Position numbers and translations under genes: made by a program. A stretch of 64,000 nucleotides of DNA, taken from Bacteroidales bacterium. Lineage in GTDB: Bacteria; Bacteroidota; Bacteroidia; Bacteroidales; Muribaculaceae. The notes beneath the pieces are model-generated. The model worked only from the letters and a program-made list of their open reading frames with translations. It was not told the DNA's origin and searched no databases. Location of the stretch: positions 1-64,000 of the forward strand of contig SFLG01000005.1 of assembly GCA_004553485.1 (NCBI GenBank). Reading direction: 5' to 3'. Positions 15,787-24,023 of the stretch are shown here, piece after piece; within the stretch, counting starts at the first letter, position 1; each line of letters begins with the position of its first letter.

Positions 15787-16216
15787 ATGAAAGTTACGAC
15801 AACTACCGGGGACTGCGACAAAGTTAATCAAATCGTCCCGATTATGCAAGAGCATCTTGGCCCGGTAACAAATTTAGCTCGCATAAAATTGCTTGCGTTT
15901 GTACTTCACGCCCTTTGTGTCGTGCAGACGATCTGCCTGCACAAGATTGCGTCTGCGATGCCCACGAGCGTTGAACGTGATTCCAATCTGAGGCGCGTAC
16001 AGAGATTTCTTGCCGGATATGCTCTCAACCTTATCCTTATCTCCAAAGTGATATTTGCACTTCTGCCAGTCAAGACAGGACTGGTTCTGTGCCTCGATCG
16101 CACCTACTGGAAATTCGGTAAGGTCAACATCAATATCCTTATGCTTGGAGTGACATACAGGAGCGTTGCATTTCCTCTGCTTTTCACCATGCCTGACAAA
16201 CGCGGCAATTCCAACC
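15787..16216 (+). pseudogene. IS4-family transposase, N-terminal fragment
   Basis: About 137 residues from the ATG at 15787 match the N-terminus of a Bacteroidales IS4-type transposase: LHKIASAMPTSVERDSNLRR, FLAGYALNL and LLPVKTGLVLCLDRTYWKFG, which contains the first catalytic Asp (DRT). Similarity stops after DKRGNSN near 16216, and the frame runs into unrelated sequence to a stop at 16257. The second Asp and the Glu are missing, so it is inactive. An IS-end-like AAAAGTTTAGCCGC lies just upstream at 15766-15779. Confidence 0.75.
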
Positions 16217-16469
16217 TTTTTTGTCATGTTCTTAAATGTGTTTTATGTAATGTTTGAGTCGTATGTGCTGTATATCCTGAATGGTATCACACATAAAACA
16301 CCGGAAGGCACGCAATGGTTCGCACCCGCACGGCTGGCAAAACATTTTGTTACGTCATTTTCGATTTATTAACCACAGGCAAATTTGACGGACAGCATGT
16401 TTGCGGGTCTATATTTACGTAAACGCGAAACAAACCGATCGTCATCAACCTCAAAATATACGGCAAAGC
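16217..16469. other. Deletion scar and leader of the sigma-factor operon
   Basis: After the transposase break no gene is visible. On the + strand TTTG (16384-16387) and TATATTTA (16410-16417), 22 bp apart, form a near-consensus promoter. The predicted transcript would begin near 16424, which favours the sigma-factor start at 16470 over the upstream in-frame ATG at 16401. Confidence 0.45.
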
Positions 16470-17021
16470 ATGACCCACAGCCGGGACAGACATATCATCC
16501 GCACGATGTCGAAAGACGTGGAAAAAGGGTTCGGCCTGCTTATGGCACGGTTCAGGGAGCCGATCTACTGGCACATCCGCCGCCTGGTGGTGAGCCACGA
16601 CGACGCCCAGGACGCCGCCCAGGAGACCTTCATCCGCATCTTCAAAAGCATCGGACAGCTCAACGACGACTCGTCGCTGTCGGCATGGGTCTACCGCATC
16701 GCCACCAACGAGGCCCTGCGTCTGCTCGACCGCAACAAGACCGCCAACCTGTCTATCGACGCGGCGGACGGCGAAAGCTTCTTCAACCTCCACGCCGACG
16801 AGTATGTCGACTACGACGACGCCGTGACGGTGAAGCTGCAACAGGCCGTGCTCTCGCTGCCCACCAAGCAGCAGCTCGCCTTCAACATGCGGTACTACGA
16901 CGGGCTGGAATATGACGAGATAGCTCGCATCCTCGACTCGACTGAGAGCAGCGTAAAGGCAAACTACAGCATTGCCAAACAAAAGATTATAAAATACATG
17001 AACCTCGACAACCGGGACTAA
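16470..17021 (+). CDS. RNA polymerase sigma factor, ECF type (sigma-70 family)
   Basis: This 183-residue protein has region 2 at about residues 20-90 (DDAQDAAQETFIRIFKSIG; WVYRIATNEALRLLDR) and region 4 at about 120-180 (LPTKQQLAFNMRYYDGLEYD; SSVKANYSIAKQKI). The start at 16470 is preferred because the likely promoter lies between it and the ATG at 16401; MSKD at 16506 is another possible start. It is followed after 3 nt by a single-pass membrane protein and then by a Spy-like periplasmic protein, an arrangement expected of an envelope-stress sigma factor with its regulator. The family directs RNA polymerase to a small stress regulon. Confidence 0.88.
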   Translation: MTHSRDRHIIRTMSKDVEKGFGLLMARFREPIYWHIRRLVVSHDDAQDAAQETFIRIFKSIGQLNDDSSLSAWVYRIATNEALRLLDRNKTANLSIDAADGESFFNLHADEYVDYDDAVTVKLQQAVLSLPTKQQLAFNMRYYDGLEYDEIARILDSTESSVKANYSIAKQKIIKYMNLDNRD

Positions 17022-17024
17022 GAT

Positions 17025-17417
17025 ATGAAAGAGAATTTCGATTTTGACAAAATAGGGAGACGGATGCCCTACAAGGCTCCCGCCAACCACCTCGACAAGC
17101 TGCAGGCCGACGTGTTCTCGCAGTTAGGATTGTCCCCGAAGCCGGAGCGCAGCCGTCCGCGCCCGATTTTCCGCCGGCTCGTCTTTCCCGTCACCGGAGC
17201 GCTGGTCGCCGCCTCTGTCGCCGCCGTCGTCTTCTTCAACGCCGAGCAACAGCCGCTGCAGAAACCGGTGCAGCAGCCCGCGCCGAAGACCGAGACTGCC
17301 GACGTCAAGATAGAGCAGGTCGACCGTGCCTTCTACAACCTCGACGCCGCCGACCGCGAGTACCTGCTGTCGGTTTACCAGAACGACTTATTTTTAAACG
17401 AACAAAACGAACAATAA
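17025..17417 (+). CDS. Single-pass membrane protein, candidate anti-sigma factor
   Basis: This 130-residue protein has a cytoplasmic N-terminal part (about 1-50, starting MKENFDFDKIGRRMPYKAP), one membrane helix at about 51-72 (LVFPVTGALVAASVAAVVFF), and a periplasmic tail rich in Gln and Pro that ends in an acidic helix. The topology and its position right after an ECF sigma gene suggest an anti-sigma factor or sensor. No ZAS zinc motif (HxxxCxxC) is present, so it is not a classical one. The assignment rests on context. Confidence 0.6.
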   Translation: MKENFDFDKIGRRMPYKAPANHLDKLQADVFSQLGLSPKPERSRPRPIFRRLVFPVTGALVAASVAAVVFFNAEQQPLQKPVQQPAPKTETADVKIEQVDRAFYNLDAADREYLLSVYQNDLFLNEQNEQ

Positions 17418-17429
17418 CGCTTTACAATT

Positions 17430-17990
17430 ATGAAGAATTTTATCCGTATAATCATGCTCACCTTGCTGGTGACAGCGACCGCCATGTCGGCATCCGCACA
17501 GAAGAACAAAAAGGGTAAGGACCGCCGCCACGTCTCGCGCGAGCAGCTTGCCGAAACACAGGCCAAATACATCGCCGACGAGCTGGCTTTTGACCAGGCC
17601 ACGACAACCAAATTCGTCAGCACCTTCTGCAACTTTCAGAAGGAGATGTGGGCCCTCGGCCCCCGTCCCAAGCCTCAGGGAGCAGGCACAGAGGAGGAGT
17701 CGAAAAAGTCAATCGAGTCGTCTTTCGACCACAGCCAGAAATTCCTCGACCTGCGTCGCAAATATTACAAGGAATACAGCAAATTCCTGACGCAGAAGCA
17801 AATCGAACGGGTGTACGAGCTTGAGATGAAGATGATGAAGCACCTCGGCCGTGGCCAAGGCGACAAGGGCGACCGTCCCAAATCGAAGGCCTCGAAAAAG
17901 CGCCCCAACCGTCAGAAGCGCTACCGGCGCAGCTGTCCTCCCGGCCCCTGCCCCGTCGACTCAGCTGCTACGCCCAACGCCGCCAACTGA
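17430..17990 (+). CDS. Spy/CpxP-like (LTXXQ) periplasmic protein
   Basis: This 186-residue protein has a signal peptide (about 1-23, ending SASAQ) and then a largely helical, very basic mature part. The segment KFLTQKQIERVYELE carries the LTxxQ motif of the Spy/CpxP family of periplasmic chaperones and stress sensors. The C-terminal 45 residues are Lys/Arg/Pro rich and look disordered. It lies 12 nt after the putative anti-sigma gene. In Proteobacteria such proteins buffer envelope stress or sense metals; the same role here is inference. Confidence 0.65.
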   Translation: MKNFIRIIMLTLLVTATAMSASAQKNKKGKDRRHVSREQLAETQAKYIADELAFDQATTTKFVSTFCNFQKEMWALGPRPKPQGAGTEEESKKSIESSFDHSQKFLDLRRKYYKEYSKFLTQKQIERVYELEMKMMKHLGRGQGDKGDRPKSKASKKRPNRQKRYRRSCPPGPCPVDSAATPNAAN

Positions 17991-18053
17991 GGCACGGGCG
18001 ACGCAGAGGCAGAAGCCCGGCGACGTTAACAAAATTTGGAGTGGGTGAGCAAA

Positions 18054-18082
18054 TTTGTTGCGCACGGCACGAGCTACCTTTG
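18054..18082 (+). promoter_or_regulatory. Promoter of the 73-residue gene
   Basis: TTTG at 18054-18057 and TACCTTTG at 18075-18082, 17 bp apart, match the Bacteroidetes -33/-7 consensus. The ATG at 18134 follows after about 50 nt. Confidence 0.6.
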
Positions 18083-18133
18083 TCGTGCAAACAAAAAACA
18101 CGACAAACCAACAAATACCCTACCCCGATCATT

Positions 18134-18355
18134 ATGAACCAGACTGTTGTTTTTACCGCCGACGTACTGCGCGCCCTCAACGGACTGCCCGAGGAAGAGC
18201 GCATCTCAGTAACCAATGCCTTAGTGAGCAATTTCCTGCTCGGACGCGACATCACCTCCACCCTCTCGGGCATCAGCGCCACCGTCTACGCCCTGCTCAA
18301 CTGCTCGGTGAACCGAGCCAGCCGCCGCTATCGCGACGCGGTATCCGAACAATAA
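18134..18355 (+). CDS. Small conserved-type hypothetical protein
   Basis: This 73-residue protein begins MNQTVVFTADVLRALNGL. The start at 18134 is chosen because the promoter at 18054-18082 excludes the longer upstream reading from 18041. It looks all-helical with a short hydrophobic middle (TLSGISATVYALLN), has no signal peptide and no recognised domain. It is flanked by its own promoter and terminator, so it is probably a real independent gene of unknown function. Confidence 0.6.
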   Translation: MNQTVVFTADVLRALNGLPEEERISVTNALVSNFLLGRDITSTLSGISATVYALLNCSVNRASRRYRDAVSEQ

Positions 18356-18371
18356 CAACGTTATAGTCACA

Positions 18372-18415
18372 AAGGCGCCGCCGGTCCTGTCAACAAGGGC
18401 CGGCGGCGCTTTTTA
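18372..18415 (+). terminator. Terminator
   Basis: A stem of about 14 bp (GGCGCCGCCGGTCC with GGGCCGGCGGCGCT) is followed by TTTTTAT on the + strand, 16 nt after the small gene. Confidence 0.8.
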
Positions 18416-18428
18416 TGGGTTGCCCGGT

Positions 18429-19070
18429 TTATTTATTGCGATACTGAGGCAGCAGGGGCACCGGGAAGCGCGAGAAGAGCGTCTCCACGGCCTCGCTGAT
18501 TTCCTTGAGGTTGCGGAACTGCCCCTCGCCGTTCATCACTGTGCCGGCCGATGCCGAGTAGAGGGCTATCTTGCGCTTCATGTCAACAAAGTCCATCGTC
18601 AGCACGCCCTCGCGGTAAATGCCGGTGATGACCAGAGCGTTGGGGTTGTAGTAGCCCGGCCAGTAGTATCCGCGGGGATACATAAACCAGGGGCTGTAGC
18701 CGCCGTAGTACGGGCCGTAATAGGGCCACGGGCCATCGTAGCCGGCCGGGAAGGCCGGCTCGGTCTCTATCTCGCGCTGAACAGTGATGCCGATGTTGAT
18801 GAGCAGCGGCGAGTTGGGGTCCTCGGTAAATCCGCGCATCAGCATCTCGTTGCGGATGCCCTGGGCGATGTTGTAGTAGGTCACCATCTCCATGCCCGGC
18901 GGCAGCTTGTTGTCGGCATCGGGTGTGACGATACGGAAGGTCTTGTAATCGGCCAGGTCGGCACCGTTATACGTCTCCGAGTTGACCAGGATGAAAGGGC
19001 TGCAGCCCGTGAGCGATAGCACAAAAGCGGCCAAAACGCCCAATAGTCCCAATTTTACGATATTCTTCAT
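18429..19070 (-). CDS. DUF4136 domain lipoprotein
   Basis: This 213-residue protein has a signal peptide with lipobox LTGC (lipid on Cys23). The DUF4136 domain spans about 40-205: LADYKTFRIV at the start, YYNIAQGIRNEMLMRGF, and NALVITGIYREGVLTMDFVD near the end. A Tyr/Gly/Pro-rich insert (about 112-145, for example GPYYGGYSPWFMYPRGYYW) is common in Bacteroidetes members. It is probably an envelope lipoprotein of unknown role. It is transcribed alone, converging on the 18372-18415 terminator. Confidence 0.85.
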   Translation of the reverse strand: MKNIVKLGLLGVLAAFVLSLTGCSPFILVNSETYNGADLADYKTFRIVTPDADNKLPPGMEMVTYYNIAQGIRNEMLMRGFTEDPNSPLLINIGITVQREIETEPAFPAGYDGPWPYYGPYYGGYSPWFMYPRGYYWPGYYNPNALVITGIYREGVLTMDFVDMKRKIALYSASAGTVMNGEGQFRNLKEISEAVETLFSRFPVPLLPQYRNK

Positions 19071-19145
19071 AGTAGCTGAGAGTTTGATGTTCTTTCATTA
19101 TAACATCCGGGGCAAACCGATGGTTTAACTATTTATAACTATACA

Positions 19146-19180
19146 TTTGTAGTGCTTTTCATATAATAGGTGTATCTTTG
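19146..19180 (+). promoter_or_regulatory. Promoter of the aguA-aguB operon
   Basis: TTTG at 19146-19149 and TATCTTTG at 19173-19180 (23-bp spacer) precede the 19243 start by about 60 nt. Confidence 0.6.
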
Positions 19181-19242
19181 AACGCGTTATATATATGAAA
19201 TAATAATTTGAAGAGACTAACGCACCGTCATATTGTTTCAAG

Positions 19243-19491
19243 ATGGACAACTATCCGGAGATAACCGAGTACTTCAACACACTTATTGAGAACAGCCGCA
19301 GCATCGATCTGGCCGAAGCAGAGTTCAAACGTATAATTTCGGACGACCCCAAGCTGAAAGAGCTTTACCGCGACTGGTGCCATGAAAACGGGCACAGCTC
19401 GCGCGACGGCTTCCGCGATTATGCCGAAGAATATCTCGACAACACCGACGAGGTATGGGACACCCTTAACGACTACGACGAAGATGAGTGA
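19243..19491 (+). CDS. Small acidic hypothetical protein
   Basis: This 82-residue protein is strongly acidic (it ends NDYDEDE) and predicted helical, starting MDNYPEITEYFNTLIENSRS. It has no signal peptide and no domain I recognise. Its stop overlaps the start of the agmatine deiminase gene (ATGAGTGA at 19484-19491), so the two are probably translationally coupled. It may be a general Bacteroidales small protein rather than part of polyamine metabolism; there is no direct evidence for its role. Confidence 0.75.
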   Translation: MDNYPEITEYFNTLIENSRSIDLAEAEFKRIISDDPKLKELYRDWCHENGHSSRDGFRDYAEEYLDNTDEVWDTLNDYDEDE

Positions 19492-20539
19492 CCAGACAAT
19501 GCGCCATCGCCTGCCGGCCGAGTGGGAGCCGTGCCGGGCTGTTTTGATTGCATGGCCCCACGCCGACACCGACTGGGCCTACATGCTTGACGAGGTCGAG
19601 CAGTGCTACCTCGACCTGGCACAGGCTATTGTCGAATTTGCCGACCTGATTGTGGTGACGCCTCAGCCCGGACATGTCGAGTCGAAGCTGCGTGCGCGCC
19701 TCGGCGACCGCCTCTGCCGCGTTACCCTGGCCGAGGAGAAGACCAACGACACATGGACGCGCGACTACGGCCCCATCAGCACCGTCACCGTCGGCGACGA
19801 CGGCACGGACGGCAAGGTCGTGCTCAACGACTTCTGCTTCAACGGCTGGGGCCTCAAATATGCCGCCGACCGCGACAACCTCGTCACCCGCAAGCTCATT
19901 TTTGACGAAATCCTGGGACGCGACGCACGCTACCGCAACGAGCTGAGCTTTGTGCTCGAGGGCGGGTCGATAGAGAGCGACGGCAAGGGCACCCTGCTCA
20001 CCACACGCCGCTGCCTGCTGTCGCCCAACCGCAACGGCGGCCTCTCCCGTCACGAGATAAGCCGCCACCTCAAGGACGTCCTTGGCGTGACAAAAATACA
20101 CTGGCTCGACCACGGCGCCCTCGAAGGCGACGACACCGACAGCCACATCGACACGCTGGCCCGTCTTGCCCCCGACGACACCATCATCTACACCGGATGC
20201 GAAAATCCGGCCGACACACACTATGGCGAGCTGGCCGCCATGCGCGACGAGCTGCGCGCCCTGCGCACCGCCGACGGCCGGCCCTTCAACCTCATCGAGC
20301 TGCCACTGCCGGCCGCCATCCACGACACCGACAACGAGCGCCTGCCCGCCACCTACGCCAACTACCTTGTTGTCAACGACGGCGTGCTCGTGCCCTCGTA
20401 CGGACAGCCCAAGACCGACCTGCTTGCCTCGCTGATGATAGGCTCGGCCTATCCCGGCAAAAAGGTGGTGCAGGTAGACTGCCGCGCTCTCATCCGCCAA
20501 CACGGCTCGCTGCACTGCGCGACAATGCAAATTCTTTAA
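19484..20539 (+). CDS. aguA: Agmatine deiminase (peptidylarginine deiminase family)
   Basis: This 351-residue protein belongs to the PAD_porph/agmatine deiminase family, which turns agmatine into N-carbamoylputrescine plus ammonia. Visible motifs are RLPAEWEPCRAVLIAWPH at the start, TWTRDYGPIS (about 87-96), VLEGGSIESDGKGTLLTT, SHIDTLARL with the catalytic His, and GSLHCATMQ with the nucleophilic Cys at the C-terminus. The start at 19484 is chosen because it overlaps the upstream stop and the family begins about there; an upstream extension from 19382 would be out-of-family sequence. It is followed after 21 nt by aguB. Confidence 0.9.
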   Translation: MSDQTMRHRLPAEWEPCRAVLIAWPHADTDWAYMLDEVEQCYLDLAQAIVEFADLIVVTPQPGHVESKLRARLGDRLCRVTLAEEKTNDTWTRDYGPISTVTVGDDGTDGKVVLNDFCFNGWGLKYAADRDNLVTRKLIFDEILGRDARYRNELSFVLEGGSIESDGKGTLLTTRRCLLSPNRNGGLSRHEISRHLKDVLGVTKIHWLDHGALEGDDTDSHIDTLARLAPDDTIIYTGCENPADTHYGELAAMRDELRALRTADGRPFNLIELPLPAAIHDTDNERLPATYANYLVVNDGVLVPSYGQPKTDLLASLMIGSAYPGKKVVQVDCRALIRQHGSLHCATMQIL

Positions 20540-20560
20540 CAGGAATTGGTTACACAACTT

Positions 20561-21436
20561 ATGAAAACAGGAATAATACAGCATAAAATCACAGCCGACC
20601 GCGAGGGCAACCGTTCGCGGCTGGCGCAGGCGGTGAAGCGCGTCGCCGACAAGGGCGCCGAGCTCGTCGTCCTGCAGGAACTTCACGACAGCCTCTACTT
20701 CTGCCAGACCGAAAACGTCGACAACTGCGACCTTGCCGTCACCATCCCCGGCGAGGCCACCGACTTCTACTCGGCCGTCGCCCGCGACAACGGCGTGGTG
20801 CTGGTGACGTCGCTGTTCGAGCGCCGGGCTCCCGGCCTTTACCACAACACCGCCGTCGTGTTCGACAAAGACGGCTCAATCGCCGGCAAATACCGCAAGA
20901 TGCACATCCCCGACGACCCTGCCTATTACGAGAAATTTTACTTCACCCCCGGCGATCTCGGCTTCAGCCCCATACAGACCTCGGTGGGCAAATTAGGCGT
21001 ACTAGTATGCTGGGACCAATGGTACCCGGAGGCCGCGCGCCTGATGGCTCTGGCGGGTGCCGAGGTGCTAATCTACCCCACCGCCATCGGCTGGGAGAGC
21101 ACCGACAGCGACGGCGAGAAAGCCCGTCAGCGCGAGGCATGGACAACGGTGCAGCGCGGCCACGCCGTAGCCAACGGTCTGCCGGTTGTGACGGTGAACC
21201 GCGTGGGCTACGAGGCCGACCCGTCGGGAAGCACCGGCGGCATCACCTTCTGGGGCTCAAGCTTTGTCGCCGGCCCGCAGGGCGAGCTCCTTTTCCGCGC
21301 CTCGGACAGGGAGGAGGCAGAGGAGGTGGTCGACATAGACATGACACGCTGCGAGAGCGTTCGCCGCTGGTGGCCCTTCCTGCGCGACCGCCGCATCGAC
21401 GCATACTCCGGCCTGGTACGACGCTTTATCGACTGA
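20561..21436 (+). CDS. aguB: N-carbamoylputrescine amidohydrolase
   Basis: This 291-residue protein is a nitrilase-superfamily enzyme with the complete Glu-Lys-Cys triad: E in ELVVLQELH (about 42), K in GKYRKMHIP (about 115) and C in LGVLVCWDQWYPEAARL (about 151). The sequence and its place after aguA indicate N-carbamoylputrescine amidase, which gives putrescine, ammonia and CO2. The start at 20561 (MKTGIIQHK) fits the family better than 20546. The pair would let the cell make putrescine from agmatine without urea. Confidence 0.9.
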   Translation: MKTGIIQHKITADREGNRSRLAQAVKRVADKGAELVVLQELHDSLYFCQTENVDNCDLAVTIPGEATDFYSAVARDNGVVLVTSLFERRAPGLYHNTAVVFDKDGSIAGKYRKMHIPDDPAYYEKFYFTPGDLGFSPIQTSVGKLGVLVCWDQWYPEAARLMALAGAEVLIYPTAIGWESTDSDGEKARQREAWTTVQRGHAVANGLPVVTVNRVGYEADPSGSTGGITFWGSSFVAGPQGELLFRASDREEAEEVVDIDMTRCESVRRWWPFLRDRRIDAYSGLVRRFID

Positions 21437-21481
21437 GCGACGGCCCACAGCGCCACTGACACTCCACAGCAGGCGCCAATC

Positions 21482-21526
21482 AGCCACTATAGCTACCTTG
21501 GCTAATTCAGCAACTAAGCTATCCGG
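21482..21526. repeat. Degenerate 9-bp-period repeat after aguB
   Basis: Five units with a loose AGC(T/A)A pattern (AGCCACTAT, AGCTACCTT, GGCTAATTC, AGCAACTAA, GCTATCCGG) follow each other 45 nt after the aguB stop codon. The repeat is diverged, so confidence is limited. Confidence 0.35.
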
Positions 21527-21564
21527 GATAAAAAAGCGACAATGGCCACTATAGCGGCTCCGGC

Positions 21565-21595
21565 TTGCCCGTTTGGGGCATATTTAGTACCTTTG
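21565..21595 (+). promoter_or_regulatory. Promoter of fabG
   Basis: TTG at 21565-21567 and a consensus TACCTTTG at 21588-21595 (20-bp spacer) lie about 60 nt before the fabG ATG. Confidence 0.6.
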
Positions 21596-21657
21596 CACAG
21601 TCAATTATTATTTATACGACCCGAAAACAAACTTTTAACGAATAGAACAAGAAAAAA

Positions 21658-22404
21658 ATGAAATTACTTGAAGGAAAGACAGCTCTTATCACCGGTGCCG
21701 CCCGTGGCATCGGCAAGGCTCTGGCACTGCGTTTCGCCGCTGAAGGCGCCAACATCGCTTTCACCGACCTGGTAATCGACGAAAACGGCAAGAAGACTGA
21801 AGAAGAAATCGCCGCTTTCGGTGTCAAGGTAAAAGGCTACGCCTCAAACGCCGCCAACTTCGCCGAGACCGAGACTGTCGTCAATCAGGTCAAGGAGGAT
21901 TTCGGCTCAATCGACATCCTCGTCAACAACGCCGGCATCACCAAGGACGGCCTCATGCTTCGTATGACCGAGGCCCAGTGGGACGCCGTCATCGCCGTCA
22001 ACCTCAAGAGCGCGTTCAACTTCATCCACGCCGCTCTGCCCATCATGATGCGCCAGCGTCACGGCTCGATCATCAACATGGCATCCGTAGTAGGTGTGCA
22101 CGGCAACGCCGGCCAGGCCAACTACGCCGCCTCAAAGGCCGGCCTCATCGCCCTGGCCAAGTCCATCGCCCAGGAGGTAGGCTCGCGCGGCATCCGTGCC
22201 AACGCCATCGCCCCCGGCTTCATCGAGACCGCCATGACCGCCGCCCTCCCCGACAACGTCCGTGAGGAGTGGGTAAAGAAAATCCCCCTGCGTCGCGGCG
22301 GACAGGTCGACGACATCGCCAACGTGGCAGTGTTCCTGGCAAGCGATATGTCGAGCTACGTCACCGGCCAGGTCATCCAGGTCGACGGCGGCATGAACAT
22401 GTAA
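21658..22404 (+). CDS. fabG: 3-oxoacyl-[acyl-carrier-protein] reductase
   Basis: This 248-residue short-chain dehydrogenase has the NADPH-binding TGAARGIG near residue 12, NNAGITKDGL at about 86-95, and the catalytic Ser-Tyr-Lys set in NMASVVGVHGNAGQANYAAS followed by K. GFIETAMT and VDGGMNM at the C-terminus are typical of FabG. It carries out the first reduction step in each round of fatty-acid elongation in the cytoplasm. Length is normal. Codon use is strongly biased, consistent with high expression. Confidence 0.93.
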   Translation: MKLLEGKTALITGAARGIGKALALRFAAEGANIAFTDLVIDENGKKTEEEIAAFGVKVKGYASNAANFAETETVVNQVKEDFGSIDILVNNAGITKDGLMLRMTEAQWDAVIAVNLKSAFNFIHAALPIMMRQRHGSIINMASVVGVHGNAGQANYAASKAGLIALAKSIAQEVGSRGIRANAIAPGFIETAMTAALPDNVREEWVKKIPLRRGGQVDDIANVAVFLASDMSSYVTGQVIQVDGGMNM

Positions 22405-22422
22405 TTTCCCTGAACCTACAGG

Positions 22423-22449
22423 CAGACTCCGGGTACGGCCCGGAGTCTG
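22423..22449 (+). terminator. Hairpin between fabG and the DUF4290 gene
   Basis: An 11-bp GC-rich stem (CAGACTCCGGG and CCCGGAGTCTG) has a 5-nt loop but only a short T stretch after it. It may be a partial terminator or an mRNA stabiliser. Confidence 0.5.
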
Positions 22450-22473
22450 TCATTATAAAACCGTTACCCCGAT

Positions 22474-23076
22474 ATGGACAACGATCACAACCACCTGCCG
22501 TACAACACCAAGCTCAAGAAGCTCGTTCTGCCCGAATACGGCCGCAATATCCAGAATATGGTAGACTACTGCATGACGCTGGAGGACAAGGACGAGCGCA
22601 CACGCTGCGCCCACGCCATCGTGCGGTCGATGGAGATTCTCTTTCCCACGCAGAAAGGCGAGGACGGCGAAAGCCGCAAGTTCTGGGACCACCTGGCCCT
22701 GATGAGCAACTTCGAGCTTGACATCGACTGGCCCGTCGACGTCATCCGCCCCGAGGACATCGCCGAGACGCCCGACCTGCTCCCCTACGACGTCAACAAC
22801 GTCAAGCGCCGCCAGTACGGTGCCCTGGTGGAGAACATGGTGGCCATCGCCGCCGAGATGCCAGAGGGCGACGACCGCGACGCTCTGGTGGCCCTGCTGG
22901 CAAGCCAGATGAAGAAGGTGCTGCTCAACGACCAGCGCGACGACATCACCGACGAGCGCATCTACAAGGACATCTACGAAATGTCCGACGGCCGCATACG
23001 CATCGACAGCGGCAACTGCCCGCTGGCCGAATTCAACGTGGTGCAGCCCGTCGGCAAGAAAAAGAAAAAGAAGTAA
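22474..23076 (+). CDS. DUF4290 family protein
   Basis: This 200-residue cytoplasmic protein has the family signature near its start: LPYNTKLKKLVLPEYGRNIQ, then MVDYCMTLEDKDERTRCA. The body is helical and acidic, and the tail is a Lys run. DUF4290 is a Bacteroidetes-restricted family of unknown function. It sits 10 nt before rimM, suggesting cotranscription with ribosome maturation and fatty-acid genes, but no role follows from this. Confidence 0.88.
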   Translation: MDNDHNHLPYNTKLKKLVLPEYGRNIQNMVDYCMTLEDKDERTRCAHAIVRSMEILFPTQKGEDGESRKFWDHLALMSNFELDIDWPVDVIRPEDIAETPDLLPYDVNNVKRRQYGALVENMVAIAAEMPEGDDRDALVALLASQMKKVLLNDQRDDITDERIYKDIYEMSDGRIRIDSGNCPLAEFNVVQPVGKKKKKK

Positions 23077-23086
23077 GGCAGACAGG

Positions 23087-23620
23087 ATGAACGGCTACCT
23101 CAAATCAGACAACCTAACGGCAATAGGCCGCGTGCAGCGCACCCACGGCATCAAGGGCGAGCTCAACATCGAGCTGTACGACCTCGACAAGGCCGTCCCC
23201 TCCGACTTTTCGTGCCTGATTTTTGACCTGGACGGCACCTTCGTCCCCTTCTTTGTCAGGGGCGAGCGCTCGCGCGGAGCAACGTCGTGCCTTGTCGAGC
23301 TCGAGGACGTCGACAGCGACACCGCCGCCGCTGCCTTTGTGGGCAAGGAGGTGTATGTGCTCAGCGACGAACTGGGCAAGGGTGACGGCGACGACGAATA
23401 CCTCACGCTGGAGGACCTTGTCGGGTACCGCCTCTTCGACACGGACGGCACCCTCGTCGGCGCCATCTCGGGCATCGACGACACCACCGCCAACGTGCTC
23501 TTCGAGGTCGAGCGCCCCGACATGACAAGCATCCACGTGCCCGCCGCCGAGCCCCTCATCACCGACGTCGACCCCGAGGCGCGCACACTGACGATGAACC
23601 TGCCCACGGGCCTGTTTTAA
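23087..23620 (+). CDS. rimM: Ribosome maturation factor RimM
   Basis: This 177-residue protein has the N-terminal RimM beta-barrel (about 8-90), opening IGRVQRTHGIKGELNIELY, and a C-terminal PRC-barrel (about 100-177) with EDLVGYRLFDTDGTLVGAIS and VPAAEPLITDVDPEARTLTM. RimM binds ribosomal protein S19 and helps mature the 3' domain of 16S rRNA. The inter-domain linker is acidic (KGDGDDEY). Length is normal for the family. Confidence 0.9.
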   Translation: MNGYLKSDNLTAIGRVQRTHGIKGELNIELYDLDKAVPSDFSCLIFDLDGTFVPFFVRGERSRGATSCLVELEDVDSDTAAAAFVGKEVYVLSDELGKGDGDDEYLTLEDLVGYRLFDTDGTLVGAISGIDDTTANVLFEVERPDMTSIHVPAAEPLITDVDPEARTLTMNLPTGLF

Positions 23621-23643
23621 TACCTTCTTTAATCAAGAATATT

Positions 23644-23958
23644 ATGGACTACAACGAAGACAGCGCGGTTGCATATATCCGCAAAAATGCCGCCACGACG
23701 CGCAAATACAGCGCCGACGATGTGCTCGAGATCATCGACATAATCTGGGACTACTACGAGGCCAAAGGATTGCTCTCGCTCGACTTTGACGAGGACGACA
23801 ACAACGCCGACGGGCCCGACATCGACGACCTCGTTGCCCACGCGCGCAAGGTTCTCGCCAAGGACAAAGGCACACGCATCCTGGCCGAGGACGTGCCCGC
23901 GCTGATACAGGCCGAGCTCGAATACGAGGCCGCGCTCGAGCAGGACGACGAAGAATAA
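23644..23958 (+). CDS. Small acidic hypothetical protein
   Basis: This 104-residue protein begins MDYNEDSAVAYIRKNAATTR and is highly acidic (DFDEDDNNADGPDIDD in the middle, ending EQDDEE). It looks helical, with no signal peptide or known domain. It lies 23 nt after rimM and is probably cotranscribed. The codon bias matches the core genes, which supports it being real. Confidence 0.7.
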   Translation: MDYNEDSAVAYIRKNAATTRKYSADDVLEIIDIIWDYYEAKGLLSLDFDEDDNNADGPDIDDLVAHARKVLAKDKGTRILAEDVPALIQAELEYEAALEQDDEE

Positions 23959-24011
23959 CCCAGTTGCCCCACCCTCTCCCCTTACCGAACTTTTCCCGCT
24001 TATCCCACTCT

Positions 24012-24020
24012 CCCCCCCCC
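24012..24020 (+). repeat. C9 homopolymer next to a start codon
   Basis: Nine consecutive C residues end 3 nt before the ATG at 24024. Such a tract can slip in replication and would change leader spacing but not the reading frame. Confidence 0.6.
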
Positions 24021-24023
24021 GAT

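Noticed and set aside
19466..20845. Minus-strand open frame opposite aguA and aguB
   Set aside because: Composition typical of an antisense shadow; the + strand genes have complete catalytic residues.
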